A stretch of DNA of 39,236 bases from Chitinophaga pinensis (lineage in GTDB: Bacteria; Bacteroidota; Bacteroidia; Chitinophagales; Chitinophagaceae): positions 1 through 39,236 of the forward strand of contig NZ_VOHS01000045.1 in NCBI RefSeq assembly GCF_007896845.1, in the 5' to 3' direction. Numbering within the stretch: the first letter of the stretch is position 1; every line of letters begins with the position of its first letter. The position numbers and the translations under genes were made by a program. The notes below the pieces were generated by a model. That model ran no database searches and had not been told where the DNA came from. It saw only the letters and a list, made by a program, of their open reading frames with translations. Shown here piece after piece: positions 18,151-27,450 of the stretch.

Positions 18151-18184
18151 AACGTCACGGCCGCAATCCGTGACGTTCTTTTTT
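18151..18184. promoter_or_regulatory. Hairpin in the FecR-SusC intergenic region (cluster 1)
   Basis: AACGTCACGG (18151-18160) pairs perfectly with CCGTGACGTT (18168-18177) around a seven-base loop. The T-run (18179-18184) follows only on the plus strand, where no gene ends. For the minus-strand genes it is a stem-loop in the SusC leader without a T-run, so a role in mRNA stability or attenuation is more likely than simple termination. Confidence 0.45.
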
Positions 18185-18264
18185 ATTGGTTAGTTTTTGA
18201 CAATACATCTCCTGACCGGAGTTTCTCCAGTAATTAATTACGCTTTCGGCATAGCTTTGGTTGT

Positions 18265-19458
18265 TTATCTGTTTACTACGATGAGCTTGCGTCCCTCCAC
18301 TCTAAAGTCGACCTGAAATCTTTTTAAAATATCCAATAGATCCGTTAAGGCAATCTGTCTGGTCATTTCCCCGATAAACTTATCTGCATTCGGAATACCA
18401 TTCTCATATACCACTTCTATGTCATACCATCGTTCTAACTCGCGCATGACTTCTTCAAGGTTGGCGCCGTCAAAGTTGAACAATCCATTTTTCCATGCTA
18501 ATATTTTCTCCGGATCCTGATTATCTGTTATGGTGATCTTACTATTTATTATCCCCGCCTGTTGGCCTTGCTGTAATGTTACAGCCTTTTTATGATCGGT
18601 TGATGGCACTCCTACCCTTATGCTACCATTAATGAGTGTGGCACGGATAGTGCGCTCGTTTTCGTATGCATTCACATTAAAAGAAGTACCTAAGACTTCT
18701 ATATCGAGCTTGTCTTTAACTGCTACAATAAAAGGTTTATTTGCATTCTTTATGACATCAAAATATACCTCTCCGGTTATTTCTACCCTTCTTTCATTAC
18801 CGGCGAAGCTGGTAGGAAATCTGATGGAGCTGGCTGCATTCAGCCATACATTGGTCCCGTCCGGCAGTGTTACCTGAAATTGTCTGCCTGCAGGAGTAGT
18901 CATAATATTATACTGAACATCCATATTTCCGGTGGTGGTCGGATCGTATACTAACTGCCCTTCAGATAATACGATGGATGCACCGCTCTGATTAGCTACA
19001 ATACCACTGTGCAGGCTATCCAGGACTACTTCCCGGCCATCTGACAGTGTTAGAATGGCTCCTTGTTTACCGGGCTCGATATTGACCGGTACTGACGCTA
19101 TTACAGCCGGTCTGTTGTGGAGACGTGATGCCCAATAATAAGAACCTCCAACTAACAGCATGGCGATCGCTGCTGCCCAACCCCATTTTCTCAGGTAAAC
19201 AGGGCGGATGCGTGCAGGCTCTGCATTAAATTCAGGTATATGCTGACTAATCTTCCGGCTTATTTTATCCGAATCATAGGTATAGAATTGCTGCAGATGC
19301 GTGGTGAGTTGCTCAGGATCAGTCATCTGTTCAAACAGATCACGGTGGTGGGCTTCAGCATTTATCCATGCTGTCAGCTCAATCTCCTCAGCTTCATTCA
19401 GGCTGTTATCAAGATATTTAGCGATTAATACGGCTATATAATGATTCTTTTCTGTCAT
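18265..19458 (-). CDS. FecR-family anti-sigma factor (cluster 1)
   Basis: A 397-residue inner-membrane regulator. The N-terminal cytoplasmic part (about 1-85) should hold the ECF sigma factor; one membrane helix (WGWAAAIAMLLVGGSYYWAS) follows; the periplasmic FecR domain includes TPAGRQFQVTLPDGTNVWLN and FDVIKNANKPFIVAV; and a C-terminal DUF4974-type domain reads LEEVMRELERWYDIEVVYEN. It would receive the signal from the STN domain of SusC at 14422-18078 and release the sigma factor encoded 68 bases upstream. Same order and near-identical length (397 against 398 residues) as in cluster 2. Confidence 0.94.
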   Translation of the reverse strand: MTEKNHYIAVLIAKYLDNSLNEAEEIELTAWINAEAHHRDLFEQMTDPEQLTTHLQQFYTYDSDKISRKISQHIPEFNAEPARIRPVYLRKWGWAAAIAMLLVGGSYYWASRLHNRPAVIASVPVNIEPGKQGAILTLSDGREVVLDSLHSGIVANQSGASIVLSEGQLVYDPTTTGNMDVQYNIMTTPAGRQFQVTLPDGTNVWLNAASSIRFPTSFAGNERRVEITGEVYFDVIKNANKPFIVAVKDKLDIEVLGTSFNVNAYENERTIRATLINGSIRVGVPSTDHKKAVTLQQGQQAGIINSKITITDNQDPEKILAWKNGLFNFDGANLEEVMRELERWYDIEVVYENGIPNADKFIGEMTRQIALTDLLDILKRFQVDFRVEGRKLIVVNR

Positions 19459-19526
19459 GCTATACTACTAAAACAACTAACTCCACTTTATATACCGGTC
19501 AACTTTAAATTTTTTTAAAGTTTTTT

Positions 19527-20129
19527 TTACCGGTGCAGCATATTTAATGCTAAAACGAGCATGGGCAAGGAAAGTAACTTATTTTTAAGGATGGCGGTAC
19601 GCAATAATGCCACCCCTTTGGCTTTTTGATTCAGCACTGTCTGATAAGCCATATTTAATTCATCGGCGATTTCGGGAGCACTTTTCCCTTCTATAATGGC
19701 GAGGCGCACTACCTGCCGGCATTGTGGTGGTAATTTTTCTATTTCCCCTGATATGATCTGTAGAACTTCTGTCTTTATATATGCATTCTCTACATCTATT
19801 GAGAAGCGTTCTGCTCCTCTTTCTATGGAATCGTGAATATTATCGTGGCGTTTTTGCGCCTTTATATAATTAAGTGCCGCATTTTTTGCTGCGGTGAACA
19901 GGAAAGACTTCAGTTGTCCCAGTGAAGGAAAATCTTCTCTTCGCTGAAATACGTTGATAAAACATTCTGAAACAATATCCTCAGCCGCCATAGTATCCCC
20001 TATCAGCTGCTCTGTAAAAAAACAAAGCGACTGTTGATAGAGCGTATATACCTGGTGCAAAGCTTTTCTGTCTCCTCGCTGAAAGGCGGAAATCAGCTCA
20101 ATTTCTTCATATGCTGTTCTGGCTGACAA
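19527..20129 (-). CDS. ECF RNA polymerase sigma factor (cluster 1)
   Basis: A 200-residue sigma-70-family extracytoplasmic-function factor. Region 2 is seen as LISAFQRGDRKALHQVYTLY with AAEDIVSECFINVFQRR and LKSFLFTAAKNAALNYIKAQ; region 4 is IEKLPPQCRQVVRLAIIEGK followed by the helix-turn-helix APEIADELNMAYQTVLNQKA. It is the first gene of cluster 1, divergent from the Crp/Fnr gene across a 214-base AT-rich region. It is expected to be held by the FecR protein and to drive the SusCD operon. No exact TAnnTTTG element was found in front of it. Confidence 0.93.
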   Translation of the reverse strand: MSARTAYEEIELISAFQRGDRKALHQVYTLYQQSLCFFTEQLIGDTMAAEDIVSECFINVFQRREDFPSLGQLKSFLFTAAKNAALNYIKAQKRHDNIHDSIERGAERFSIDVENAYIKTEVLQIISGEIEKLPPQCRQVVRLAIIEGKSAPEIADELNMAYQTVLNQKAKGVALLRTAILKNKLLSLPMLVLALNMLHR

Positions 20130-20343
20130 TTCGGTTAATTAGTCCAATTGAAGTCACAAACTATGTTAAAAAAATTTAAAGCTCAAGTGTATCTCACAAA
20201 TATTTAAATATAATTAAACCATATATAACATAAAAAGGTCAGTCATCTTTATGAAAGCGAAGTCTTTGGATATGATAAGACTGCTGTTTTTATCAGCCGT
20301 AAAAAATATCAGCGTATGGATGATATAAAACCGATCAGGTACC

Positions 20344-20925
20344 ATGACAATGGAAAGAAACCTGGTATTTGAGGCCCTGTATTATCTTTGTAAGATGTCT
20401 GAAGCTCCTGATTTTATCGACCGCATCAAAAGTGCTTATACCAAGGAAGAGCTACCGGCGAGGACTTTGCTGACACAGGAAGGAGCCTTAGCCAAAAAGC
20501 TATTTTATATAGATAAAGGGTGTTGCCGCTGCTGGTTTAACAACGATGGCATAGACGTTACATTTCAATTTCTTTTCGAAGGTAGTTTTGCCTCCTCGTT
20601 TGAAACGATGAGTAAGGGTGTGCCCAGCTGGTACAGTATTGAAACATTGGAGCCCACGGTGGCTTACAGCATCTCAATAGAACGATTCAAAACCGCGCAG
20701 GAAAATAACCCTCTGGCAAAAGCATCTTACCTTCATTATATCGAACAGCGTCTGATGGATTTCCAAAGGCTTTTTGTGGCGCATATCAAAGACAGTCCCG
20801 AAAAAAGATACCGGGAGCTACTGACCAATCATCCTGAGATCATCCTCCGGATCCCCCAACACTACATCGCTTCGTTTCTGGGCATTACTTCCGTATCCCT
20901 CAGCCGTATCCGCAACCGAAAATGA
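20344..20925 (+). CDS. Crp/Fnr-type transcriptional regulator
   Basis: A 193-residue regulator with an N-terminal cyclic-nucleotide-binding beta-roll (LLTQEGALAKKLFYIDKGCC, GIDVTFQFLFEGSFASSFET) and a C-terminal winged helix (YIASFLGITSVSLSRIRNRK). Proteins of this Bacteroidota type usually lack cAMP-binding residues and respond to other cues; the ligand is not evident. ATGs at 20344 and 20350 are both possible starts. The FAD monooxygenase follows on the same strand within 25-70 bases, with a 12-base palindrome in the gap, so the regulator may control it and itself. It resembles the broken regulator at 710-1263. Confidence 0.9.
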   Translation: MTMERNLVFEALYYLCKMSEAPDFIDRIKSAYTKEELPARTLLTQEGALAKKLFYIDKGCCRCWFNNDGIDVTFQFLFEGSFASSFETMSKGVPSWYSIETLEPTVAYSISIERFKTAQENNPLAKASYLHYIEQRLMDFQRLFVAHIKDSPEKRYRELLTNHPEIILRIPQHYIASFLGITSVSLSRIRNRK

Positions 20926-20930
20926 TTAAT

Positions 20931-20942
20931 TAACAATTGTTA
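20931..20942. promoter_or_regulatory. 12-bp perfect palindrome between regulator and monooxygenase
   Basis: TAACAATTGTTA lies just past the Crp/Fnr stop codon and before the monooxygenase start. Crp/Fnr dimers bind palindromes, but this one is short and AT-rich and does not match a classical Crp site, so operator function is only a possibility. Confidence 0.25.
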
Positions 20943-20994
20943 TCGCCCGGTGGGTTTTGCTCAAGGTAATTTTGCCTCAACAAAACTTCATACC

Positions 20995-22464
20995 GTGAAT
21001 AATACGAAAGTGTTAATAATAGGTGCCGGACCAGTAGGTCTTACCTTAGCCTGCGAACTGGCCAGACGCGATATTCCTTTCCGCATTATAGAGCGCTGCG
21101 CAGTTGCCCCACAAGGTTCGCGTGCGAAGGCATTACAGCCACGTAGTCTTGAGATATTAAACGATCTGGGTATTGCTGAAGACCTGATGAAGATCGGCTC
21201 TACAGAGCTGCCATATCGAAAATTTCAGGGTAACAAAATGATAGGTGAAACACCCCGTACCGGCTTTCCGCGTAATGATACCCGTTATCCTAAAACTTTA
21301 CTGATACCACAGCCAGAAGTGGAAAAGGCACTACGGATAAAATTGCAGGAGCTGGGTGGTAGCATAGAATGGGCGACCACCCTGACAGATTTCAAGCAGT
21401 CAAATAATGGGATTAATTGCCAACTGGAGAATGACAGGCAACACGAAGCTATGCATTGTAGCTATATGGTAGCCTGTGATGGTGGTAAGAGCAGCACCCG
21501 CAAAAAACTGGGCATTGATTTCGTCGGTGAAACACATCAGGAAGAACAGCTCTGGGTAGGTGACGTCGAAGTTGCAGGATTAGAGCGGGATGCGTGGTAT
21601 AATTGGTTAAGTCCTGTTTTTGGTATTGCGTTCGCATTGTTCCCATTCAGGAACAGCAATATATGGCAATTGCAGGCCGTTATGCCAGCTGATCAGGACG
21701 GGAATATACCTGCGCCGACATTAGAGGGCTTTAACCAGCTTTTTAAAGAACGTACGCAAATGGAGGGTGTCAGACTAACCAACAGCTCATGGCAATCGAT
21801 TTACCGGGTAAATATACGCCGGGCGGAACGTTACCGTGCAGGCAATGCTTTTATTGCCGGGGATGCTGGTCATGTACATTCCATTGCAGGTGGAATGGGA
21901 ATGAATACAGGTATACAGGATGCCTGTAATCTGGGCTGGAAATTAGCGGCAGTAATTAATGGTCACGCTGATGATCGTTTGCTGAACACTTACGGCGAAG
22001 AACGTATTCCTATAGCTGACTGGCTGCTGGCAACAACCTCTCAAAGACAAAAAGTAATGCTTGACGGTGCAAAGACCGGAAAAAGCGGTTTTGAAACATT
22101 GGGCACCAACGATACCACCCAGCTGAATCTGAATTACCGGGGTAGCTCCTTATCTAAGACCGGCCAAAGCACTATAAACGGTCTGGAAGCCGGAGACAGG
22201 GCGCCTGATGTACAATTGACAGATGGCAGCTGGTTGTCAGATCAACTCCGGGGTACCGAATGGAAACTGCTGCTCCCCGGTGAGGAAAAACTAACCGCAC
22301 TGACTGATCTGGTTAAAGTGATCAACACTTCAGATGAGCATATCAGGGAGGCTTATGGCGGTGGAGAAGCAGCTATATTGATCAGGCCCGATGGATATAT
22401 TGCATTGATTGCCGCTTCAGTCCAGGAAGTAACGAAGTATCTGAAACAATTAAATGGTCTTTAG
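20995..22464 (+). CDS. FAD-dependent aromatic-type monooxygenase (PHBH/PheA/TfdB family)
   Basis: A class A flavoprotein hydroxylase of about 490 residues. The Rossmann FAD motif VLIIGAGPVGLTLACELARR begins almost at the N-terminus, the DG motif is in MVACDGGKSSTRKKLGIDF, and the second FAD motif GDAGHVHSIAGGMGMNTGIQ is a variant of the usual GDAAHxHxPxGGQGMN. A C-terminal thioredoxin-like domain (GDRAPDVQLTDGSWL onward) is typical of the phenol hydroxylase and rifampicin monooxygenase branch. The enzyme would use NAD(P)H and O2 to hydroxylate an aromatic compound, possibly an antibiotic; the substrate is unknown. I prefer GTG at 20995 because the fold starts there; the frame is open from GTG 20950, whose extra 15 residues look non-conserved. 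Confidence 0.9.
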   Translation: MNNTKVLIIGAGPVGLTLACELARRDIPFRIIERCAVAPQGSRAKALQPRSLEILNDLGIAEDLMKIGSTELPYRKFQGNKMIGETPRTGFPRNDTRYPKTLLIPQPEVEKALRIKLQELGGSIEWATTLTDFKQSNNGINCQLENDRQHEAMHCSYMVACDGGKSSTRKKLGIDFVGETHQEEQLWVGDVEVAGLERDAWYNWLSPVFGIAFALFPFRNSNIWQLQAVMPADQDGNIPAPTLEGFNQLFKERTQMEGVRLTNSSWQSIYRVNIRRAERYRAGNAFIAGDAGHVHSIAGGMGMNTGIQDACNLGWKLAAVINGHADDRLLNTYGEERIPIADWLLATTSQRQKVMLDGAKTGKSGFETLGTNDTTQLNLNYRGSSLSKTGQSTINGLEAGDRAPDVQLTDGSWLSDQLRGTEWKLLLPGEEKLTALTDLVKVINTSDEHIREAYGGGEAAILIRPDGYIALIAASVQEVTKYLKQLNGL

Positions 22465-22520
22465 TCCGGATTACAATGACCATACAATTACTCCTATCTG
22501 ATAACAGCTATAGTTTAGAA

Positions 22521-22542
22521 CCGGCAAGCGAAGGCTTGCCGG
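22521..22542. terminator. Hairpin between convergent monooxygenase and hydrolase genes
   Basis: CCGGCAAGC (22521-22529) pairs perfectly with GCTTGCCGG (22534-22542) around the loop GAAG, between two converging stop codons. T-runs are weak on both sides, so it is a probable shared bidirectional terminator of modest strength. Confidence 0.55.
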
Positions 22543-22555
22543 CCGTATTAAGGGC

Positions 22556-23413
22556 TTATTTTGCAATCTGCAGAAGCAGTTCGCTTACTTTATCTGCCTG
22601 AGTGAGCATCGGGCAGTGTCCTGATTCAACGGAATATATGTTCTTAATACCAGCTGTGCTGATCATCTTTTTTTGCAGATCAATGGTGATGGCATGATCC
22701 TGAATAGTTTGAATATAATATTTGGGAACTCCCGCGAATGCCGGATTCTTTAGAAATATTTTATCTGCCTGTGGAGCAATAGGCTCAGGCCTGTTATTAT
22801 CCATCAGCAGTTTCTTCACTTCATCATTGGCATCCTGCGCAAAGACCGGAATAATTTTATCATTCGGGATACTGGCAGTCGCGCCATCTGCGGAGAATTC
22901 CAAAGCCGGACCAAACATGGAATTAGGATCCATCGTAGTAAGATTAAGGATAGATTGGTTATTAGCAGGAACGAAACCTGCGAGGTATACAAGTTTTTCA
23001 ACCTTATCCGGGATCGTATCAGTAACAGCAGTAATGATTGCACCACCAAGACTGTGACCCACCAATACCACCGGACCATTTATTGCATTGATCGCGGCTA
23101 CCACTTTATCACGATAAGTATTGATAGTGATTTTCTTAGGATCGGTTTGATCCTGTCCATGGCCCGGTAATTCCACAACAACTACGTTGTTTCCACCGGC
23201 TTCCAACTTTGTTTTTACAAATTGCCATGCATAGGGTGCCTGAAAAGCGCCATGTACTAATACAAAGGTTTTCGATGGATGATCGTCGTTGTCATCTTTA
23301 GAACAACTACTAAATGTTAAAAGAGTCACTATTGCCAATAAGCCTAAATAGACCAATGGCCTTGCCATACGCATTCCTAAATGTGTTTTCATGTCTGTGT
23401 GATTAATTTCCAC
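22556..23413 (-). CDS. Alpha/beta-hydrolase lipoprotein (SABP2-like esterase fold)
   Basis: A 285-residue hydrolase with a lipoprotein signal (lipobox SSCSKD, Cys about 37), so anchored in the envelope. The oxyanion motif is VLVHGAFQAPYAWQF, the nucleophile elbow GHSLGG, the probable acid Asp is in IQTIQDHAITIDLQ, and the catalytic His is in VESGHCPMLTQADKV. The pattern fits the plant SABP2 / methylesterase-like group, which cleaves small aromatic or volatile esters. It converges on the monooxygenase gene; a joint role in aromatic metabolism is conceivable but not shown. ATG 23392 (MKTHLGMRMARPL) is an alternative start giving a more typical signal peptide. Confidence 0.88.
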   Translation of the reverse strand: MEINHTDMKTHLGMRMARPLVYLGLLAIVTLLTFSSCSKDDNDDHPSKTFVLVHGAFQAPYAWQFVKTKLEAGGNNVVVVELPGHGQDQTDPKKITINTYRDKVVAAINAINGPVVLVGHSLGGAIITAVTDTIPDKVEKLVYLAGFVPANNQSILNLTTMDPNSMFGPALEFSADGATASIPNDKIIPVFAQDANDEVKKLLMDNNRPEPIAPQADKIFLKNPAFAGVPKYYIQTIQDHAITIDLQKKMISTAGIKNIYSVESGHCPMLTQADKVSELLLQIAK

Positions 23414-23552
23414 AAACGTCGGGCGATTCTCCTTCCTGATTTTTCACTTAGGTTAATTTTCAGAAAAAATCTGTCAAATCAGGAACTACACCCCATTGAA
23501 TAACACTCATGATGACATGGAGCAACGCAATCTGTTACAGCGTATAAATGTT

Positions 23553-24167
23553 TTATTTATCCTTCTTTGGGTGGGGTTTCTTTTTAAGAATTCCTTTTTC
23601 AACACTTTCGTTCAACAGTTGCTCTGCATAAGTCCAGATAGCAGCCGATCCGTTTTGAATAGCTTTCTTTTTATCATACACTTTCTGATAGTCGACGTTA
23701 AATTCAGCCCAGGTTCCACCATTGTTTGAAGTATTTTGCAATAACGGTTCGAACCTGTCCATTGCTTTAGCAAATTTTGCATCATCAGTCATCCCTTCTT
23801 CAAACTCTTCCCATATTGCAATTAATTCCTGTGCCTGTGCTTCCGGCAACAGTCCAAAGATTCGTTGTGCGGCCAGACGTTCCTCTTCTGTATTGGTATG
23901 GTTTTTTGCAGTATCGTAGATAAAAGTATCGCCTGCATCAATCTCTACCAGATCATGAATCAATACCATCTTTATGACCTTCAGTACGTCAATTGGTTTA
24001 TCAGCATGTTCCGCCAAAACAAGCGTCATCATTGCCAAATGCCAGCTGTGCTCTGCATCATTTTCATTTCTGTCACTATTGAACAATTTAGTTCTACGTT
24101 GGATGTATTTTAATTTATCAATCTCTTTGATAAAAGCTACCTGCTGCAACAATTGATTTGTATTCAT
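23553..24167 (-). CDS. HD-domain hydrolase (YfbR/HDDC2-like, probable 5'-deoxynucleotidase)
   Basis: A cytoplasmic protein of about 204 residues from the ATG at 24167; the open frame extends upstream to 24230, but the added residues look non-conserved. Metal-binding HD-fold residues are visible: R and H in RNENDAEHSWHLAMM, the HD pair in VLIHDLVEIDAGDTF, and a later Asp in AKAMDRFEPLL. Relatives hydrolyse deoxynucleoside 5'-monophosphates. The last residues are a lysine-rich tail. A -7-like element lies at 24209-24216, placing a promoter directly before this start and supporting monocistronic expression. Confidence 0.9.
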   Translation of the reverse strand: MNTNQLLQQVAFIKEIDKLKYIQRRTKLFNSDRNENDAEHSWHLAMMTLVLAEHADKPIDVLKVIKMVLIHDLVEIDAGDTFIYDTAKNHTNTEEERLAAQRIFGLLPEAQAQELIAIWEEFEEGMTDDAKFAKAMDRFEPLLQNTSNNGGTWAEFNVDYQKVYDKKKAIQNGSAAIWTYAEQLLNESVEKGILKKKPHPKKDK

Positions 24168-24208
24168 CCGTTTGTGGATTATATAGTCAGACGTATTGAT
24201 TTGAAAGA

Positions 24209-24216
24209 CAAAGGTA
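24209..24216 (-). promoter_or_regulatory. Possible -7 promoter element for the HD-domain gene
   Basis: The minus strand reads TACCTTTG, an exact TAnnTTTG match, about 42 bases upstream of the chosen start. A TTG lies upstream but at shorter spacing (about 13 bases) than the usual 19-21, so the -33 half is unsupported. Confidence 0.3.
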
Positions 24217-24251
24217 AGCTGCCTGAACACAATAATCGCATATTTGTATGG

Positions 24252-26522
24252 CTAACGGCTTAAGTGTGCCATTAAATACTTCGCGGTCTCGGACACCTTA
24301 CTTTTCAAAAGCTGTGCGACAGGTCCCTGAAAGACCAACTCCCCACCGTATTTCCCTGCCCCCGGACCGATATCTAAGATCCAATCAGCCTGAGCGATGA
24401 TATCCAGATTGTGCTCAACTACGATCACCGTATTTCCCAAACGTACTAAGCGGTCAAGGATTTGCAGCAACTTCTTTGTATCCGCCGGGTGCAATCCGGT
24501 ACTTGGTTCGTCCAGTACAAGTATACTACTATCCTCTGCTAATTCTGCGCTCAACTTCAGACGCTGTCTTTCTCCCCTGAAAATGTGTTAAGACGTTGTC
24601 CCAGTTTCAGGTAACCGAGACCAAGATCTGCAAGCAATTCAAAATGCGCAACAAAATCATATTGCTCAAAAAAGATAAGGCCTCCTCTACGGTCAGGTCC
24701 ATTACCTCCGCAATATTCTTATGAAGGAATTGGTACTTTAAAACTTGCGGATCAAACCCAGTTCCATGGCAGACGTCGCATGGTTGTTCGATATCATCCA
24801 TAAAGGCAAGGTCGATTTTTTCGACACCTAATCCTTTGCAATTGGGGCATGCACCAAGGCTATTGGTGCTGAAAAGCCGGTCACTGACATGATTTGCTGA
24901 TGCAAACAATTTCCTTAATCTGTCTGATATCCCCAGATAGGTCAGTAATGTGCTCCGTTGACTACCTGCTATCGGAGATTGATTAATTATTTTCACCTCT
25001 GATAATTGAAGCGGTAATACTTTTCCGATTAAAGTACTCTTGCCAGAACCTGCTACCCCTGTGACCACCGTCAAGACGTTCATGGGAATGTCCACAGTAA
25101 TGTTTTTAAGATTGAACAGGTCTGCATTTTTTATGCTGATTACTGTCTGGCTTCGAAGTGGATTGCCTTTGTATCTACGTTCCTGCGAAAAGTATTCGCC
25201 AGTCTTACCCTTTGAAGCGCACAATCCTTCAAAGGTTCCTTCGTAAATAATCTCTCCGCCGTGAACGCCGGATAGTGGTCCTACATCTATCACGTGATCC
25301 GCTATTTTGATGATATCGGGGTCATGCTCTACGATCAGCACTGAATTACCTTTTTCTTTGATCTTCCGGATGATCTTTGATATGTTATCGAGATCCTTTG
25401 CATGTAGTCCGATACTTGGTTCATCAAAAATGTATAGCAAATCTTCAATACTGTTTCCAAGATGCCGGACCATCTTAATACGCTGCGATTCCCCACCTGA
25501 AAGGGTATTGGTGGTTCTGTCCAGCGTAAGGTACTGTAATCCTATTGTGATAAGATGCGCTAATTTTTTTTGTAGTTCTTTTATTATTACATCAAAAGGA
25601 CCGGAGGAAAGTGAATTAATAAATTCCAGTAGTTCATCAACAGGCAATGCTGAGCAATCAGCGATGTCCATACCTTTGATCTTACAGGAAAGAATCGTTT
25701 CATTCAGCCTTTTACCGTTACAGTCGGGACAGGTGTCTGTTGCTATAATTTTCTGCAACGCTTCCTTTCGCAGGTTAAATTCTCTGGATTCCTTCTTTAA
25801 AAAATCGTTTTTGATCCTTGGGAGCAGACCAATGTATTGCATTGTTTTCCCCAGGACTTGTCAGGATGTGGCGGTCTATGTTCCTCCGCGTTGAGTAACA
25901 ATGCCAGTTCTTTCTTGCTGAAGTCTTTTAGTTTTTTGTCACGGTCGAAATACCCGGAATGCGCATATCGTATCCACCTGTATCCGCCGGGCTGGAATGT
26001 TGGAAACAGGATAGCGCCCTCATTCAGTGACTTATTCCTGTCAAGCAGCGCCTCAGTATTAATTGAGCTTACAATCCCCAGCCCTTCGCAGCGAGGACAC
26101 ATCCCCTGTGGATGATTAAACGAGAAAATACTGGAATAACCGACGAAAGGTGTTCCTATTCTGGAAAACAAGAGCCGTAAAGATGCATAGATATCAGTTG
26201 CGGTCCCGACCGTGGATCTGGCATTCCCTCCCATCCGTTTCTGACTGATGATAACGGGTACATTCAGATGTTCGATCTTATCTACATCTGCCACACCAAA
26301 ATGACTTAGCCGGTTTCTGGTGAAGCTGTTCTGTGTTTCATTGATCTGCCGTTGTGCTTCTGCACCGATAGTCTCAAATACCAATGACGATTTCCCGGAT
26401 CCTGATACACCGGTAAAAACGACTATCTGACCTTTGGGAATTTCCAGTGAAATGTTCTTAAGATTATTCTGACGGGCGCCCGATATCTTTATTGCTCTGT
26501 TATTCGCTTTCATATAGTTCAT
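24252..26522 (-). pseudogene. Class II UvrA-like ABC ATPase, broken by three frameshifts
   Basis: Three consecutive frames together give one UvrA-like protein of about 756 residues. N-terminal part: Walker A GVSGSGKSS and zinc module CPRCEGLG. Middle part: CPDCNGKRL, signature LSGGESQRIKM, second Walker A GVAGSGKST, then CPNCKGLG and CDVCHGTGF. C-terminal part: LVLDEPSTGLHPADT and VVEHNLD. Frames break at the A-run (minus strand) near 25845-25848, the T-run near 24668-24673, and the G-run near 24574-24577, the last inside the second SGGERQR signature. Each is one base too short. Short UvrA proteins of this type are often linked to drug tolerance rather than standard excision repair. It follows the WYL regulator by 39 bases. 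Confidence 0.85.
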
Positions 26523-26536
26523 CCTTGTTACAAAGA

Positions 26537-26544
26537 CAAAACTA
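26537..26544 (-). promoter_or_regulatory. Possible -7 element before the UvrA-like gene
   Basis: TAGTTTTG on the minus strand matches TAnnTTTG, between the WYL regulator stop and the UvrA-like start. It would leave a very short leader and has no clear -33 TTG, so support is weak. Confidence 0.2.
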
Positions 26545-26561
26545 AACCGGGGCAGTGACAG

Positions 26562-27269
26562 CTATATGTCAGAGGTATTGTAGTGTTGTTGAAAAAATTC
26601 GCTTAAGGTCATCTTTTGGGGTGTAAAGTTTTCTTGTAAAGGCTGTGCCTTAGATATCCTATCCAGACGAAAAGCCCTAAAATCCTGCCTCAGTCTGCAA
26701 TAGGCTATGATCAGCCAGATGTCCTTCGTGCCATAAAATGCAAAGGGTTCAATGATCCTGTCTGTTGATACAGCATGCTCATCGGTGTAGCTGATTTTTA
26801 CTATCTGGGAATTGGTCATTGAAATCTGTAGTTGCGACAGGCAGCTACTGGATTGTACTTTATGCTCATCTTGCTTAACAATCGTTCTGTCCTGCAACAA
26901 ATTGACCTTTTCTTTCATTGTTTCTCTGAGCAATGCTTTAATCTTCGCTGTAGCGCCTTTGAATGCCATAATAAAAGAGGCATCCCTGTTGCCTGAGATG
27001 ATCTCTTCTGCTGTAATAAGGGCATTTGCTTCTTCTTCTGTAAACATGACCGGCGGTATACGATAGCCATCCATTAAAGAATAGCCCAGCCCCTCTTCGG
27101 TAATAACAGGTACGCCTGCCTGCTCCAGTGTTCTTATATCCCTATAGATGGTCCTGACGCTCACATCGAATCTCATTGCCAGTTCCGCTGCTGTAACAAT
27201 TTTCTTTGTCTGCAAACGTATCAGGATTGCTGTTAGTCTTGTGAGCCGTTTTATGTCAGCTGGGGGCAT
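26562..27269 (-). CDS. YafY-type transcriptional regulator with HTH_11 and WYL domains
   Basis: A 235-residue DNA-binding protein. The N-terminal helix-turn-helix is LAMRFDVSVRTIYRDIRTLE (about 30-49), followed by the conserved GVPVITEEGLGYSLMDGYRI hinge. The C-terminal WYL domain reads IWLIIAYCRLRQDFRAFRLD, where WYL itself is IWLIIAY with the usual Arg-rich strand. WYL domains sense ligands, sometimes nucleic acids. It lies directly upstream of the UvrA-like gene on the same strand and is probably its regulator. It is divergent from cluster 2 across about 180 bases. Confidence 0.92.
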   Translation of the reverse strand: MPPADIKRLTRLTAILIRLQTKKIVTAAELAMRFDVSVRTIYRDIRTLEQAGVPVITEEGLGYSLMDGYRIPPVMFTEEEANALITAEEIISGNRDASFIMAFKGATAKIKALLRETMKEKVNLLQDRTIVKQDEHKVQSSSCLSQLQISMTNSQIVKISYTDEHAVSTDRIIEPFAFYGTKDIWLIIAYCRLRQDFRAFRLDRISKAQPLQENFTPQKMTLSEFFQQHYNTSDI

Positions 27270-27450
27270 ATATTAACTTTAGCTATTGTTTACAAAAATC
27301 AGGCCTCCGGCCATTGGTAGGTCTCCGCTTCCCAGCCTTGCATTTCCCATATAATTTGGCGAAATTAGCTTTTGTTTCAATCAGAATCTTTTCATGCCAT
27401 TCGTTTTCTCCCTCCGGTAATGCAACATATTACATTTTAATATTGCTTTA

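Noticed and set aside
18151..18184. Plus-strand terminator
   Set aside because: The stem plus T-run looks like one, but no plus-strand gene ends upstream, so it was listed as a leader hairpin instead.
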